DNA of 64,000 bases from Candidatus Vallotiella adelgis. Its GTDB lineage: Bacteria > Pseudomonadota > Gammaproteobacteria > Burkholderiales > Burkholderiaceae. A model generated the notes under the pieces. The model was given only the letters and a program-made list of their open reading frames with translations, was not told the origin of the DNA and ran no database searches. Position 1 is the first letter of the stretch, and every line of letters begins with the position of its first letter. The stretch covers positions 930,001 to 994,000 of the forward strand of contig NZ_CP047396.1 of NCBI RefSeq assembly GCF_020541305.1, in the 5' to 3' direction. Of the stretch, positions 9,671 through 20,548 are shown in pieces. Made by a program: the position numbers and the translations under genes.

Positions 9671-10966
9671 TTATACTTTTATTCGGTCACGGCTATCGTA
9701 CACAACGCGCCCAGCTACAATCGTGGCACGTACCCGAACCGGCAATTCATGGCCTAGAAACGGCGTATTGTGCCCCTGACTTTTCAGCGCCTGTGGCTCG
9801 ACGCGCCAATGCGTAGCGAGATCGAACACGCATAAGTCTGCAATAGACCCAGGCTCGATCCTACCAACTGGTAACCTGAGTAATCTAGCTGGTGCATAAG
9901 TAATCTTAGACAGCGCATGTGCTAACGACTGCCTCTCTTCGAGAGCCCACTTCAGCGTTAATGATAGCAGCAGCTCAAGCCCAGTCGCACCGGGCGACGC
10001 TTCACCGAAGGGCCGCAGCTTTTCATCGTCGTCTACGGGCGTATGATCGGAGCAGATTGCATCGATAGTGCCATCAGCAAGCGCAGCGCGGATTGCATCG
10101 CGGTCGCACGGTGATCGCAGCGGCGGATCGACCCGAAACTGAGCATCGAAATAGCCAATATCTAGATCTATTAAGTGCACATGATTGATTGTAACGTCGC
10201 ATGTAACCGGAAGTCCTTCGCATCTGGCCGCACGCACGAGCGCAAGGCCTGCTGCTGATGACAAGTGTTGTAGATGAACCCGCGCACCTGTTGCGCGTAT
10301 TAGTTCTAGGATTCTATGCAGTGCGATCGTCTCGGCAGCCACTGGCACTCCTGGCAACCCGAGCCGCGACGCGACTGGTCCGCTGGCAGCAATACCGCTA
10401 CGACCTAGATAGGGGTCTTGGGGCCGCAACCAAACTGTGTAGTCGAATGTATTCGCGTATTGTAGTGCTCGCAGCAGTACTGTAGTGTCGATGATTGGCT
10501 GGTCCGCCTGTGTAAAGCCGACGCACCCCGCTTCAGTTAACTCAGCCATTTCGGTGATAACCTCCCCTCTAAGATGCACGGTTAATGCCCCGAGTGGATA
10601 AACGTGGACTTGGTCTAAGTTGCGAGCACGGAACTTCAGCATCTCGACCAGCCCTGGCTCATCGAGCGGTGGATCTGTATCGGGCGGACATACAAGGCTC
10701 GTCACACCCCCTGCCAGTGCAGCAGCCATTTCGGACTCTAGTGTTGCACGATACTCAAACCCCGGCTCGCGTAGTCGGGCGCACAAATCGACTAGCCCTG
10801 GCGCGATCGTCAGCCCTGTAGCATCAAAGGTTCGCGCATCATGTAACGGTGCTGCCACAGCATCGCCGATTGATAGGATTCGGCCATCGGCAATCCAGAT
10901 ATCCGCTTGCTGATCAGTGCCTGCTACCGGGTCGATAACACGACCACCCTTGATGTGAATCATCAT
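9671..10966 (-). CDS. PyrC-like pseudo-dihydroorotase (PyrX/PyrC' type), partner of PyrB
   Basis: 431 residues, dihydroorotase/amidohydrolase family. In active class I enzymes the HxH metal site is followed by the LREPG motif. Here residues 61-69 read LCARLREPG, with C62 and R64 replacing both metal-binding histidines. This is the pattern of the catalytically inactive dihydroorotase homologues that assemble with aspartate carbamoyltransferase in many proteobacteria. A C-terminal SDHTP segment and an HLQHLS segment remain. It lies 32 bases after pyrB, last in the operon. I infer a structural role as a PyrB partner; a true dihydroorotase must be encoded elsewhere or be missing. Annotation pipelines will often call it dihydroorotase. 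Confidence 0.88.
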   Translation of the reverse strand: MMIHIKGGRVIDPVAGTDQQADIWIADGRILSIGDAVAAPLHDARTFDATGLTIAPGLVDLCARLREPGFEYRATLESEMAAALAGGVTSLVCPPDTDPPLDEPGLVEMLKFRARNLDQVHVYPLGALTVHLRGEVITEMAELTEAGCVGFTQADQPIIDTTVLLRALQYANTFDYTVWLRPQDPYLGRSGIAASGPVASRLGLPGVPVAAETIALHRILELIRATGARVHLQHLSSAAGLALVRAARCEGLPVTCDVTINHVHLIDLDIGYFDAQFRVDPPLRSPCDRDAIRAALADGTIDAICSDHTPVDDDEKLRPFGEASPGATGLELLLSLTLKWALEERQSLAHALSKITYAPARLLRLPVGRIEPGSIADLCVFDLATHWRVEPQALKSQGHNTPFLGHELPVRVRATIVAGRVVYDSRDRIKV

Positions 10967-10998
10967 TCTAGAAATTTTTCAATTCTTGTTGATGCATT

Positions 10999-12042
10999 TC
11001 AGTCGTTATTGCCCGCGACGATACTCATTACTGCCATACGTACTGCGATACCAAAAGTAACCTGATTTAGAATCACGGCTTGCGGTCCATCTGCGACACT
11101 TGATGCGATCTCAACACCACGATTCATGGGTCCTGGATGCATAACGATTGCATCGGATTTAGCGTAGGCTAGCCGCTCCGATGTCAACCCCCAAGTCTTA
11201 AAGTATTCCTGTGCGGATGGCATAAATGCACCACTCATCCGCTCATTCTGTAGGCGCAGCATAATGATTACGTCGACGTTATGTAAACCTTGCCGCATGT
11301 CGTGGAAAATACGTACTCCAAGGTGCTCTAACCCACTAGGCAGTAGCGTGCGTGGCCCGATTGCACGAATCTCGGGGACACCCAGCATAGTTAAGGCATG
11401 GATATCAGAGCGCGCAACGCGCGAATGGCGAATGTCGCCGACGATAGCTACCCGTAGCTGCGTGAAGTCACGCTTGTAGTGGCGAACTGTGTACATATCT
11501 AGCAACCCCTGTGTTGGGTGCGCATGGCGACCGTCTCCGGCATTAATTACATGCACGTGCGGCGCGCAATGCCGTCCAATAAGATAGGGTGCACCACTTT
11601 GCCCATGTCGGACGATAAATATATCCGCATGCATCGCCGATAAATTATTGATGGTATCTAATAGAGACTCCCCTTTACTTGTGGATGACGCATTGATATT
11701 TAAATTTAATACGTCCGCGGATAGCCGTTTCGCGGCAATCTCGAACGTCGTTCGCGTGCGCGTTGAATTCTCGAAGAACAGGTTGAATACGGATTTTCCG
11801 CGTAATAACGGAACTTTCTTAGTGCCGCGGTTAGTTACACTAACGAACTGAGTCGCGGTGTCGAGAATATGCATAACGACTGCAAGAGGCAGTCCTTCGA
11901 TCGTTAGTAGATGCTTGAGTTCGCCATGACGGTTTAATTGTGGGTGACCACGCAGAAAACCGGGTCGACATGCAATAGATATGGGTGTGTCTCGGTGTTG
12001 TTCATTAGCTGGTTCGTTAGACTTTAGGGGGGCGGTATTCAT
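10999..12042 (-). CDS. pyrB: Aspartate carbamoyltransferase catalytic subunit PyrB
   Basis: Condenses carbamoyl phosphate and aspartate, the committed step of pyrimidine synthesis. 347 residues. The carbamoyl-phosphate signature STRTRTTFE is at 93-101, with HPTQGLLD in the middle of the protein and HPGPMNRG towards the C-terminus, all intact. The N-terminus has about 35 residues before the conserved part, typical of the long class that binds a PyrC-like subunit. It lies between pyrR and the PyrC-like gene; the 111-base gap after pyrR could hold a regulatory site but I see no clear attenuator. Confidence 0.95.
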   Translation of the reverse strand: MNTAPLKSNEPANEQHRDTPISIACRPGFLRGHPQLNRHGELKHLLTIEGLPLAVVMHILDTATQFVSVTNRGTKKVPLLRGKSVFNLFFENSTRTRTTFEIAAKRLSADVLNLNINASSTSKGESLLDTINNLSAMHADIFIVRHGQSGAPYLIGRHCAPHVHVINAGDGRHAHPTQGLLDMYTVRHYKRDFTQLRVAIVGDIRHSRVARSDIHALTMLGVPEIRAIGPRTLLPSGLEHLGVRIFHDMRQGLHNVDVIIMLRLQNERMSGAFMPSAQEYFKTWGLTSERLAYAKSDAIVMHPGPMNRGVEIASSVADGPQAVILNQVTFGIAVRMAVMSIVAGNND

Positions 12043-12153
12043 GGATACACTGGCTCAGTCATGAACATAGTAAAAGCTACTAAGCCGTCAACGGATAAAT
12101 CAAGTAATAAAACGTCGGACCAAGAAATAGCATCTATTGGCACAAAGGCGTTG

Positions 12154-12678
12154 TCATACTTGCTCTTCAGTGACAAATACCAATGCACCGCAGCTATCAC
12201 GTTGCAGCACTAGTATCTCGGTCGCTGGCACGTTGAGCATTTTCGTGCCAACGAAGCTCGCAGCAATTGGCATCTCTCGGCATCCGCGGTCAATTAGCAC
12301 GGCTAACTCAACGCATGCAGGACGGCCGTAGTCATATAGCTCGTTAATTGCCGCACGCATGGTTCGCCCGGTGAACAATACGTCATCTACTAACACGATA
12401 TGCATGCCGTGGACACTAAACGGCAACGAAGTAGGCTGCGCTTGGCTGTGTAGACCTTTTTTCGCATAGTCATCGCGGTGCAGCGCAATATTAACCACGC
12501 CAAATAAAGCTACATCTAGATCCTGGGCTAGACGCTCAGCAATCCACGCACCACCTCTATAGATCCCCGCTAGTGCGGTCGTACCTAAGCGTATCTCATC
12601 TTCCAGCGTAGCCCGCAAGGAATCGCGCATCGCGCAATATAGCTGTTCCGCATCAATTGATGCGATAGCAGTACTCAT
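12154..12678 (-). CDS. pyrR: Bifunctional pyr operon regulator / uracil phosphoribosyltransferase PyrR
   Basis: 174 residues of the phosphoribosyltransferase fold with the PRPP loop [10 protein letters not shown] at 97-106. Family members make UMP from uracil; in Gram-positive bacteria they also bind pyr mRNA, while in proteobacteria the regulatory role is less certain. I chose the ATG at 12678, preceded by AGAGG, because the longer frame from 12744 adds 22 residues unlike the family. This start overlaps the end of ruvX by 26 bases. Confidence 0.92.
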   Translation of the reverse strand: MSTAIASIDAEQLYCAMRDSLRATLEDEIRLGTTALAGIYRGGAWIAERLAQDLDVALFGVVNIALHRDDYAKKGLHSQAQPTSLPFSVHGMHIVLVDDVLFTGRTMRAAINELYDYGRPACVELAVLIDRGCREMPIAASFVGTKMLNVPATEILVLQRDSCGALVFVTEEQV

Positions 12679-13093
12679 TATCGCCTCTTGGATATCCCCG
12701 TTCATCAAAATACTGCTGAAGAATAATACATGCCGCCCGTGCATCTACAGCGACACCGCGTGCTCCTGCCGCTTTAGCCTCAACCGACGAATAGCGCTCG
12801 TCGACCCAGGTCACAGGTAAGTTAAAACGCCCATTAAGTTGGTTACCGAACCGCAGCGCCTGCTGCGTCATCCAATGCGGTGTATCATCAAGATGTACTG
12901 GCAGCCCAACAACTAGCTGTGTCGGCTGCCATTGGTTAATCAGCTCACCCACTGCAGCAAAACGGTATTTACGATTTCGGTTCTCAATAGTTGTAAGCGC
13001 CTGAGTGAAACGGGTTAGCGTATTGCTAATTGCTACACCAATACGTTTATGTCCGTAATCGAACGCACATAACGTAGTCACCACTATACTCAT
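12653..13093 (-). CDS. ruvX: Holliday junction resolvase-like nuclease RuvX (YqgF)
   Basis: 146 residues, RNase H-like fold. Catalytic acidic residues are visible at D12 (FDYGHKRIG), D98/E99 (WVDERYSS) and D117 ([14 protein letters not shown]). The family processes pre-16S rRNA and has been proposed as an alternative Holliday junction resolvase. The start overlaps the yqgE stop as ATGA, giving a tightly coupled yqgE-ruvX-pyrR run, the same as in Burkholderia. Confidence 0.93.
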   Translation of the reverse strand: MSIVVTTLCAFDYGHKRIGVAISNTLTRFTQALTTIENRNRKYRFAAVGELINQWQPTQLVVGLPVHLDDTPHWMTQQALRFGNQLNGRFNLPVTWVDERYSSVEAKAAGARGVAVDARAACIILQQYFDERGYPRGDNEYCYRIN

Positions 13094-13668
13094 GCGTGGC
13101 CTGCTTCTCCGGAAAGCATCGTCAACGAGATACCCAGTAGCGAGAGTGCTGCGTCAAAACATTGCTCAGCCGGCACGTCAAACACGATTTTTGGATCTGC
13201 TTCGACAGTTAGCCAGCCATTCTTTGCAATCTCATCCTCAAGCCGCCCTGGGCCCCAGCCAGCATGGCCGAGCGTCAGCAGGAATCGTTTGGGTCCATTA
13301 CCACTCGCAACCGCTTCAAGCACATCCTTTGATGTGGTCATTTCTAATCCACTAGGCACTGATATCGACGATGTATAGTTGATACTATCAACCGGGTCAT
13401 GCAAAACAAAGCCCCGTTCAGTCTGTACCGGCCCCCCAAAATAGACTGGCACATGTAACAATGGCTCAATTTCTAACTTCAGATCGATACGAGAAAACAG
13501 CGCCTGTAGATCGATATCGGTCGGCCTGTTAATCACCAATCCAAATGCACCGCGCTCGCTGTGATCGCAGAGGTATACCACTGTTCCGGAGAAAATAGAA
13601 TCAGCCATGCTCGGCATGGCGATCAGGAACTGGTTGGTCAAGTTGATGCGATCAGTAGTCTTTGACAT
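13090..13668 (-). CDS. YqgE/AlgH family protein
   Basis: 192 residues of the YqgE/AlgH (UPF0301) family: it begins with a short lead then [10 protein letters not shown], followed by [23 protein letters not shown] and, near the C-terminus, [19 protein letters not shown], all conserved. The molecular function is unknown; AlgH was named for a role in alginate regulation in Pseudomonas. It is the first gene of the yqgE-ruvX-pyrR-pyrB run, so the operon promoter should be upstream of 13668. Confidence 0.92.
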   Translation of the reverse strand: MSKTTDRINLTNQFLIAMPSMADSIFSGTVVYLCDHSERGAFGLVINRPTDIDLQALFSRIDLKLEIEPLLHVPVYFGGPVQTERGFVLHDPVDSINYTSSISVPSGLEMTTSKDVLEAVASGNGPKRFLLTLGHAGWGPGRLEDEIAKNGWLTVEADPKIVFDVPAEQCFDAALSLLGISLTMLSGEAGHA

Positions 13669-14685
13669 ATTCTGTATTCTAGCAAAGACTTAGTAGTCTC
13701 TAACAATTTTGGTGATAGCACTTTTCTAGCTCCACGATAGTCAAGCTACGCGGCTAACTACCTTCGATGGAACTAGCAAGATCGGAACAGAGTAGCAGCC
13801 GCATCGGTATTAGTCATTAGAAATATTGATTGCAATGAGCTAAAATAGCTGGTTCAGTATCTTTTCGGTACGATTTGCAACATGCTTTCCGCAGTCTTAG
13901 TAACCACACAGAGAACTATAGCTGGTCGATACAGCTAGCGCACCCATTATTGCATCCTATCGTATTAGTCAAGCTCACTACACTTTTTAAGCTAACTACT
14001 GACGCCATTGCGCTAAGTCAATATATAGGACTATACCCAGTAAGATATGTACATGTTTTCCTGTAGGGAGACAACAGCGTGATGCCGTCTTTCCCTAATC
14101 TAGCCATCATATGGCATAACTACTTACAGGAAATCGTCGGCATGGGTACACAACTACTTGTTATAGGGTTAACCGTGTACTAGTAAGGAGTCCCACTACA
14201 CCTGATGGCTGTATGCCTTAGTTATGCAGTGTGTTATTTTAGGTCATATCAACTACCTTATCGGCGCATCACCCGATCTATACATAGTCCCGCATATACA
14301 ATATTCACAACGCTGCTAGCATGATAAGCATCTGCTTCAAATAAATACGTAGAAAAAATGCGTAGTATTTGCAATACGCTAGTGGTAAAAGACGATATAT
14401 AAATCTCTAGAATCACACCCCTATGAGATAAAAATATAACTCATTACTACATATCTAGACCACTAATTGGATATGAGATAGCCGCTAATACTAATCGCAC
14501 AGCTAAAACGAGGCATTTAACTAAACCTTTATAAGATTGTTTATCTGTTTCGCAGCACCGCCAAATTGTAGCAACCCCCAGAGATGAGCATCTCGGCAAC
14601 TACAGTTCTGTCGGCTTATCCCGGGCTGCCATTATCGTATAATAGCTAGGAATTTACAGGCTTACTAAATGGAGAATTTAATTGT
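13669..14685. other. Gene-free spacer between rubredoxin and yqgE
   Basis: About 1 kb without a supported gene. Both flanking genes are on the minus strand, so genes between them may have been lost; I could not recognise remnants. Nothing else stands out. Confidence 0.6.
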
Positions 14686-14856
14686 TCAGATTTGGAGCAT
14701 CTCAAAATCCTCCTTTCGTGCACCGCACTCTGGGCACGTCCAGTTAATTGGAACATCCTCCCAACGCGTGCTTGGTGTAATCCCCTCTTCTGGAAGACCG
14801 GCTTCTTCATCATAGATCCAACCGCAAATCAGGCACATCCAACTCTTATATTTCAT
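14686..14856 (-). CDS. Rubredoxin
   Basis: A 56-residue open frame: it starts MKYKSWMCLICGWIYDEEAG, and the two iron-binding pairs are C8-x2-C11 and C41-x2-C44 (WTCPECG). Rubredoxins carry one Fe(SCys)4 centre and shuttle single electrons. Length and all four cysteines are intact. It is on the same strand as yqgE about 1 kb downstream, the same neighbourhood as in Burkholderia, where other genes intervene. The electron partner is not in this window. Confidence 0.95.
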   Translation of the reverse strand: MKYKSWMCLICGWIYDEEAGLPEEGITPSTRWEDVPINWTCPECGARKEDFEMLQI

Positions 14857-15584
14857 CTTATTGCCATATCGAACGAGTAATCTTTTGCACTGAAAAGTAC
14901 GAGATAGTGCTTTGTCATAACGTTACTGCCTAGTAATAACTAGAGTACGATCAGTTTATTCGAGGATATACGCCGTCATGTTACTCGTGACGTAGCTGTC
15001 ACTACCCCCCCCTGTTTGATGCGTTACAATCTCTATATTCAGAGATACGATTGCGATCGTTCTAATCTTTAGATTGTCGGACCCCCGCCCGACTCACGTA
15101 TTAACTCTTAAAGTAAAACCACTTACTTTAAACCGTTGCTATAGTCGGGTGTTATCGCTTATCTACCTAGACAGAGATAGAAATAAATGTTGTGCATTAA
15201 CACACGGGGCGTCTTAACTGTCTAATACGCTGTTTAGCAATAAAAGCCAGATTCGTCAAATACTGGAAGACCATTGTCGGCAAGCGACTGATGTAGATTG
15301 CTTAATACGCTAGGTACTGTAATCCACGATACTGCTTCGCTAAATACTAAGACCCAAGCTAAAGTGGTGCGTAAGAGCAGAAGATGCGTACCAAGTGGTT
15401 CAGCACTCTTATTGGATTTCTAGTCCAGTACTATAGTCCAAGGGACAAGGGTCAAAAATCGCCGCCTGCAGGGCTAAGTAACATTAGCTAGCATGTCGAA
15501 TTACACTATTTTAACGTAGTTTGTTTACATGAAAAGTTACTCTTGAGGTTTTTTATTCTAAAAACAGCTCGGATACATGTAAAA
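14857..15584. other. Gene-free spacer downstream of groEL
   Basis: About 730 bases without a supported gene before the groEL terminator cluster. A 9-bp hairpin at 15108-15131 is within chance expectation. No RNA gene is recognised. Confidence 0.6.
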
Positions 15585-15612
15585 AACCTCATGTTCCGAA
15601 AAACATGAGGTT
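15585..15612 (-). terminator. Intrinsic terminator of groESL
   Basis: Arms AACCTCATGTT (15585-15595) and AACATGAGGTT (15602-15612) form an 11-bp stem with a 6-nt loop. Read on the minus strand the stem is followed by a run of T (GGTTTTTTAC), as expected for rho-independent termination of groES-groEL. Confidence 0.85.
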
Positions 15613-15637
15613 GGTCAGTGGTTTAACCCAAATTGTT

Positions 15638-15685
15638 TCAGGATTTTAGATCCTGATGAACAGCACTTCTTAAGAGGTGCTGTTC
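15638..15685. repeat. Two further tandem hairpins between groEL and its terminator
   Basis: Hairpin A: TCAGGAT (15638-15644) and ATCCTGA (15650-15656), 5-nt loop. Hairpin B: 15658-15671 against 15672-15685, a 14-bp arm pair with one non-Watson-Crick position and essentially no spacer. With the 15585-15612 terminator this makes three stems in 101 bases directly after groEL. They may protect the 3' end of the abundant groESL mRNA. Confidence 0.75.
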
Positions 15686-15708
15686 AGGCTCTATCAGAAC
15701 GAGCTAAA

Positions 15709-17343
<1,635 letters not shown>

Positions 17344-17386
17344 TTAACTCCTTAGAATCTTTGGAAAGCCGAACAAACTGCAACCG

Positions 17387-17677
17387 TTACTTTTGGACGG
17401 CCGCCATAATGTCTTCTTCGCGCATAACGAGCAACTCTTGCCCATCGACCTTGACTGTCTGGCCGGCATATTTTCCGAACAATACACGGTCGCCTACCTT
17501 GACATCGAGCGCAACCTGCGCACCCTTGTCATCACGCTTGCCCGGGCCAATGGCCAGGACTTCGCCCTGATCGGGCTTTTCGGCCGCTGAATCAGGGATC
17601 ACAATACCTGATGACGTCTTAGTTTCTTGGTCCAGACGCTTGACGATAACGCGATCGTGCAAAGGACGAAGGTTCAT
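17387..17677 (-). CDS. groES: Co-chaperonin GroES (10 kDa)
   Basis: 96 residues, the lid of GroEL. It begins [14 protein letters not shown], has the mobile loop around [14 protein letters not shown], and ends [10 protein letters not shown] chose the ATG at 17677, since the longer open frame reaching 17764 runs through the leader and adds 29 non-family residues; an AGGAG-like site precedes it. The leader holds an 8-bp G/C-rich hairpin (17721-17740), and the promoter with a CIRCE-like operator is further upstream. Confidence 0.98.
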   Translation of the reverse strand: MNLRPLHDRVIVKRLDQETKTSSGIVIPDSAAEKPDQGEVLAIGPGKRDDKGAQVALDVKVGDRVLFGKYAGQTVKVDGQELLVMREEDIMAAVQK

Positions 17678-17720
17678 ACACACTCCTTTATATTTCAGGC
17701 TGCAACGCTTTTTAACGTTA

Positions 17721-17740
17721 GCGCTTGGCAAACCAAGCGC
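17721..17740 (-). promoter_or_regulatory. Hairpin in the groES leader
   Basis: GCGCTTGG and CCAAGCGC pair perfectly around CAAA, in the 5' leader between the CIRCE-like operator and groES. It may shape mRNA stability or heat response; this is inference from position only. Confidence 0.5.
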
Positions 17741-17757
17741 CTTAGTAGCACGGGTTG

Positions 17758-17784
17758 TTAGCACTTACGTGCGGCGAGTATTAA
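17758..17784 (-). promoter_or_regulatory. CIRCE-like operator (HrcA binding site)
   Basis: TTAGCACTT (17758-17766), nine-base spacer, GAGTATTAA (17776-17784). The CIRCE consensus is TTAGCACTC-N9-GAGTGCTAA; 15 of 18 arm positions match. It abuts the -10 box, so HrcA binding would block initiation. The three mismatches mean affinity may be reduced. hrcA itself is not in the window. Confidence 0.8.
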
Positions 17785-17812
17785 TTATATGGACGAGTGA
17801 AGACTATTTCAA
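17784..17812 (-). promoter_or_regulatory. groESL promoter, sigma-70 with overlapping sigma-32-like elements
   Basis: On the minus strand: TTGAAA (17812-17807), a 17-base spacer, then TATAAT (17789-17784). The -35 lies inside CTTGAAA, the sigma-32 consensus, and the -10 region reads CCATATAA, close to the heat-shock -10. Both readings are compatible. The start point should fall within the CIRCE-like operator. Confidence 0.8.
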
Positions 17813-18216
17813 GAACCCGATCGCGCTTACAGAAGTTGCTGTTTCTAGATTCTGATGGCTGTCGGGGTACAGGAATTGCTAATTACGTTAGAATATATTG
17901 ACATACTGAGATGAGGTCATAATGCCTAAAGACGTTATCTAGCGAAAGAATTAAATTTATTTTTCATAATAGCAAAATTTCACAACAGTAAATAAGAAAC
18001 CATGGGAATGAATCTATGGAAGATTTATAGCATGCGTCCTTAGGGACGCCCTAGCAGTCGAGGTCTGGCGCAGCCTGCACCAGGAAAGGATATTATGCTT
18101 TAGGTTAGCGGTCAGATTGATTTCTATCGATTGATTATGTCATTGAAATACATCTAATTGGCGTAGACAGGAGACCACACTGGGGTATGCTTTTTCTGGA
18201 GAAAAACAAGTTTTAA

Positions 18217-18245
18217 ATTCAATGCTTGCTTGTCAAGCATTGAAT
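18217..18245. repeat. Perfect inverted repeat, 12-bp stem, 5-nt loop
   Basis: ATTCAATGCTTG (18217-18228) and CAAGCATTGAAT (18234-18245) around CTTGT. No T-run follows on either strand. Confidence 0.9.
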
Positions 18246-18553
18246 AGACTGAGATATCTGAGGAATATGTGTTGCTGTGTTAAAGCGGTACTGCATGATT
18301 GAACTTGCAAACATACTCCAGTTAATCTGGATATCGCTGTAATCAGTTAGGGAAAGACTAGCTAAATAAATAAGCTATATAATATTAACCGCGCGAGAAT
18401 CATATATTCAAAACAGCGGCTGGCCTCTACCTATCTACCTAGCATCCCGCTTATACCATAGCTATTTTTATCAGTATTACTAGGTTATTCATTATGAGAT
18501 AACTACCCTAGAGAGCTCGTAGTCTTTACGCATCGATTTAGAATATCATGCTG

Positions 18554-18590
18554 CCGATCCCAGATACACCTTAGGTGTATCTGGGATCGG
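18554..18590. repeat. Perfect inverted repeat, 17-bp stem, 3-nt loop
   Basis: Arm 18554-18570 is the exact reverse complement of 18574-18590; the centre is TTA. The stem is G/C richer than its surroundings and has no T-run after it. Confidence 0.9.
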
Positions 18591-19387
18591 ACCATCGATC
18601 ATAGCCTCGTGATTACCTGAAGACTTACGCTATAAAGCGTGTTAATAAGCCTGACGTACAATTGTACTAAACTATAATGCAGGAATAAGCTTATATTATC
18701 CCTATAATATACTATAGTACCTTTTTCTGTATTAGACTGTTCATCACTACTCAGTCAGCCTTGCCGAACCTCCGAATATAGAAGATCTAGTTTTTCATAG
18801 AGCCTAATTCTAGGTAAACACATTTAGTATGCTACCGGGCTTTGAACTCGAACACGTAGTAGCTGAACAACACACGGCAACATGAGATATGCTGTGCATT
18901 AGTAACATTGTTCTAGGTATTGCCAGCGCCGTTTCTGCACCCGTATATGTCAGAAAAGTCGCAATGCATGAGGCGAGTCTCGATTATATATCTCACATAA
19001 TGTAGGGCCTAGTCGGTCGCTACGTTTGTTTGAAATATCCAGCTCGCTGGTGTTATGCCAACCGACATCAAAATGCTACTCATCGTAGCGTGAGTGAACG
19101 ATGTCCTGAAACTCTATTTATGTTTTTATGCTAAACCAGGAGAGGGCAATTCTTTAGTATGGCATGACTAAGCGCCAGAATAATTGGCTAAGATCGGTTA
19201 TTGTGTTATTTACCCAGAATAGACATTGCAATATCTCTTCGTACACCCGAGCTAGTGACTTTGTCTACAGTCAAGGATAAATAGGAAGCGATCCCGTATG
19301 CGTGGCAGCACCTCCTGCTGAGCGCTTGAATAACCAGTACAGCTAACTGAAATTACCCATGAACGCGCTGAACTTATCATACTTCGA

Positions 19388-20548
19388 ATGAAAGTTATTT
19401 TCACACGCGATTTTTTCGCGTTAATTGCTATTGTTGCTGTCTTAGGGCTAGGAATCGGCGCAACATTGCCGCTGACTGCCTTAGCATTAATGCAAGCTGG
19501 CTATGGCTCACACGTAGTCGGCATGCTGACCGGTGCGCAGGCGATTGGCGGGATTGCGATCGTACCATTCGCAGCGCGCATTGTGTCGCGTATTGGGGCA
19601 CGTCATATCATTATTAGTATGGTGTGTATAACGTCGATCTCGACGCTTGCGATGCAATTGACAGTTAATCTCGTGGTCTGGGCCCTCTTAAGAGCAATTG
19701 CTGGCGCTGCTTTAATGCTGCTATTTACGATTACAGAAACCTGGATGCACCAGCTTGCAAACGATCGATCTCGTGGGCGAATTGTTGCGCTGTACACAAC
19801 TAACTTCACGCTATTTCAAATGACCGGCCCGCTGCTCGTCAGCGTGATCGCCGACTATCCGGAGTGGCGTTTTGCATTGTGCGGCGCGATCTTTCTTCTA
19901 GCACTGCCGGGCCTGTGGATCATACGCATTACTCGAGATATGGGCCCAGCTGACCAAGAGCTCTACAGTGCTTGGAAAACTGTATTGCCATGTATGCCGT
20001 CACTAGTCGTCGGTGCAGGTTTTTTTGCGCTGTTTGATACACTAGCTCTGTCGTTGCTACCGTTGTTCGCGATCCACCACGGAGTGGCAACGGAACTAGC
20101 GGTTCTCTTCGGCTCAGCGATTCTGCTTGGCGATACACTGTGTGCGTTTTCTCTTGGATGGCTAGCCGATCGCATTGGTCGAAAGCGAGTGCACTTAGGC
20201 GCTGCTATTGTGGTAACACTTCTACTGCCGACATTACCAGTGATCGCCGCGCAGCCATGGCTATGCTGGCCCGTTTTGATCGTGCTCGGCGCAGCTGCAG
20301 GTGGAGTCTACACATTATCACTAGCTGCAATCGGCGAACGTTTTTGTGGAGCAGCTCTTGTGACTGCCAGCTCGTTGATCGGTGCATCATGGGGGATGGC
20401 AAGCTGCTGTGGACCAATCATTACTGGCACATTAATGCGTGTGTTCGGCCCTGATGCACTAGTCGGTGTGCTACTCACTGGCGTTATCATGTTTATCTTT
20501 GCGCACCTCTGGGAACAGCATGCTGCGAAAAGTTCAACGCACGGCTAA
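19388..20548 (+). CDS. MFS transporter
   Basis: 386 residues with about twelve hydrophobic segments, typical of a compact major-facilitator permease. The loop between helices 2 and 3 carries ARIVSRIGARH, and its counterpart in the second half is DRIGRKRVH, the usual MFS A-type motif positions. The protein resembles YcaD/sugar-efflux-type exporters in overall style, but I cannot assign a substrate. It stands alone, flanked by more than 1 kb of spacer on both sides, so selection apparently keeps it. A weak hairpin (20652-20673) follows. Confidence 0.85.
   Translation: MKVIFTRDFFALIAIVAVLGLGIGATLPLTALALMQAGYGSHVVGMLTGAQAIGGIAIVPFAARIVSRIGARHIIISMVCITSISTLAMQLTVNLVVWALLRAIAGAALMLLFTITETWMHQLANDRSRGRIVALYTTNFTLFQMTGPLLVSVIADYPEWRFALCGAIFLLALPGLWIIRITRDMGPADQELYSAWKTVLPCMPSLVVGAGFFALFDTLALSLLPLFAIHHGVATELAVLFGSAILLGDTLCAFSLGWLADRIGRKRVHLGAAIVVTLLLPTLPVIAAQPWLCWPVLIVLGAAAGGVYTLSLAAIGERFCGAALVTASSLIGASWGMASCCGPIITGTLMRVFGPDALVGVLLTGVIMFIFAHLWEQHAAKSSTHG

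Larger units (their letters stand above)
17813..19387. other. Long gene-free spacer between groES promoter and MFS gene
   Basis: About 1.6 kb with no supported gene on either strand. It contains two significant hairpins (18217-18245 and 18554-18590). The flanking genes diverge, so the MFS promoter should lie near its right end, but I cannot define it. Confidence 0.65.

Noticed and set aside
18029-18100. Possible 4.5S RNA (SRP RNA) from a GGAAAGG-like loop
   Set aside because: The conserved tetraloop and internal loops of SRP RNA are not present.
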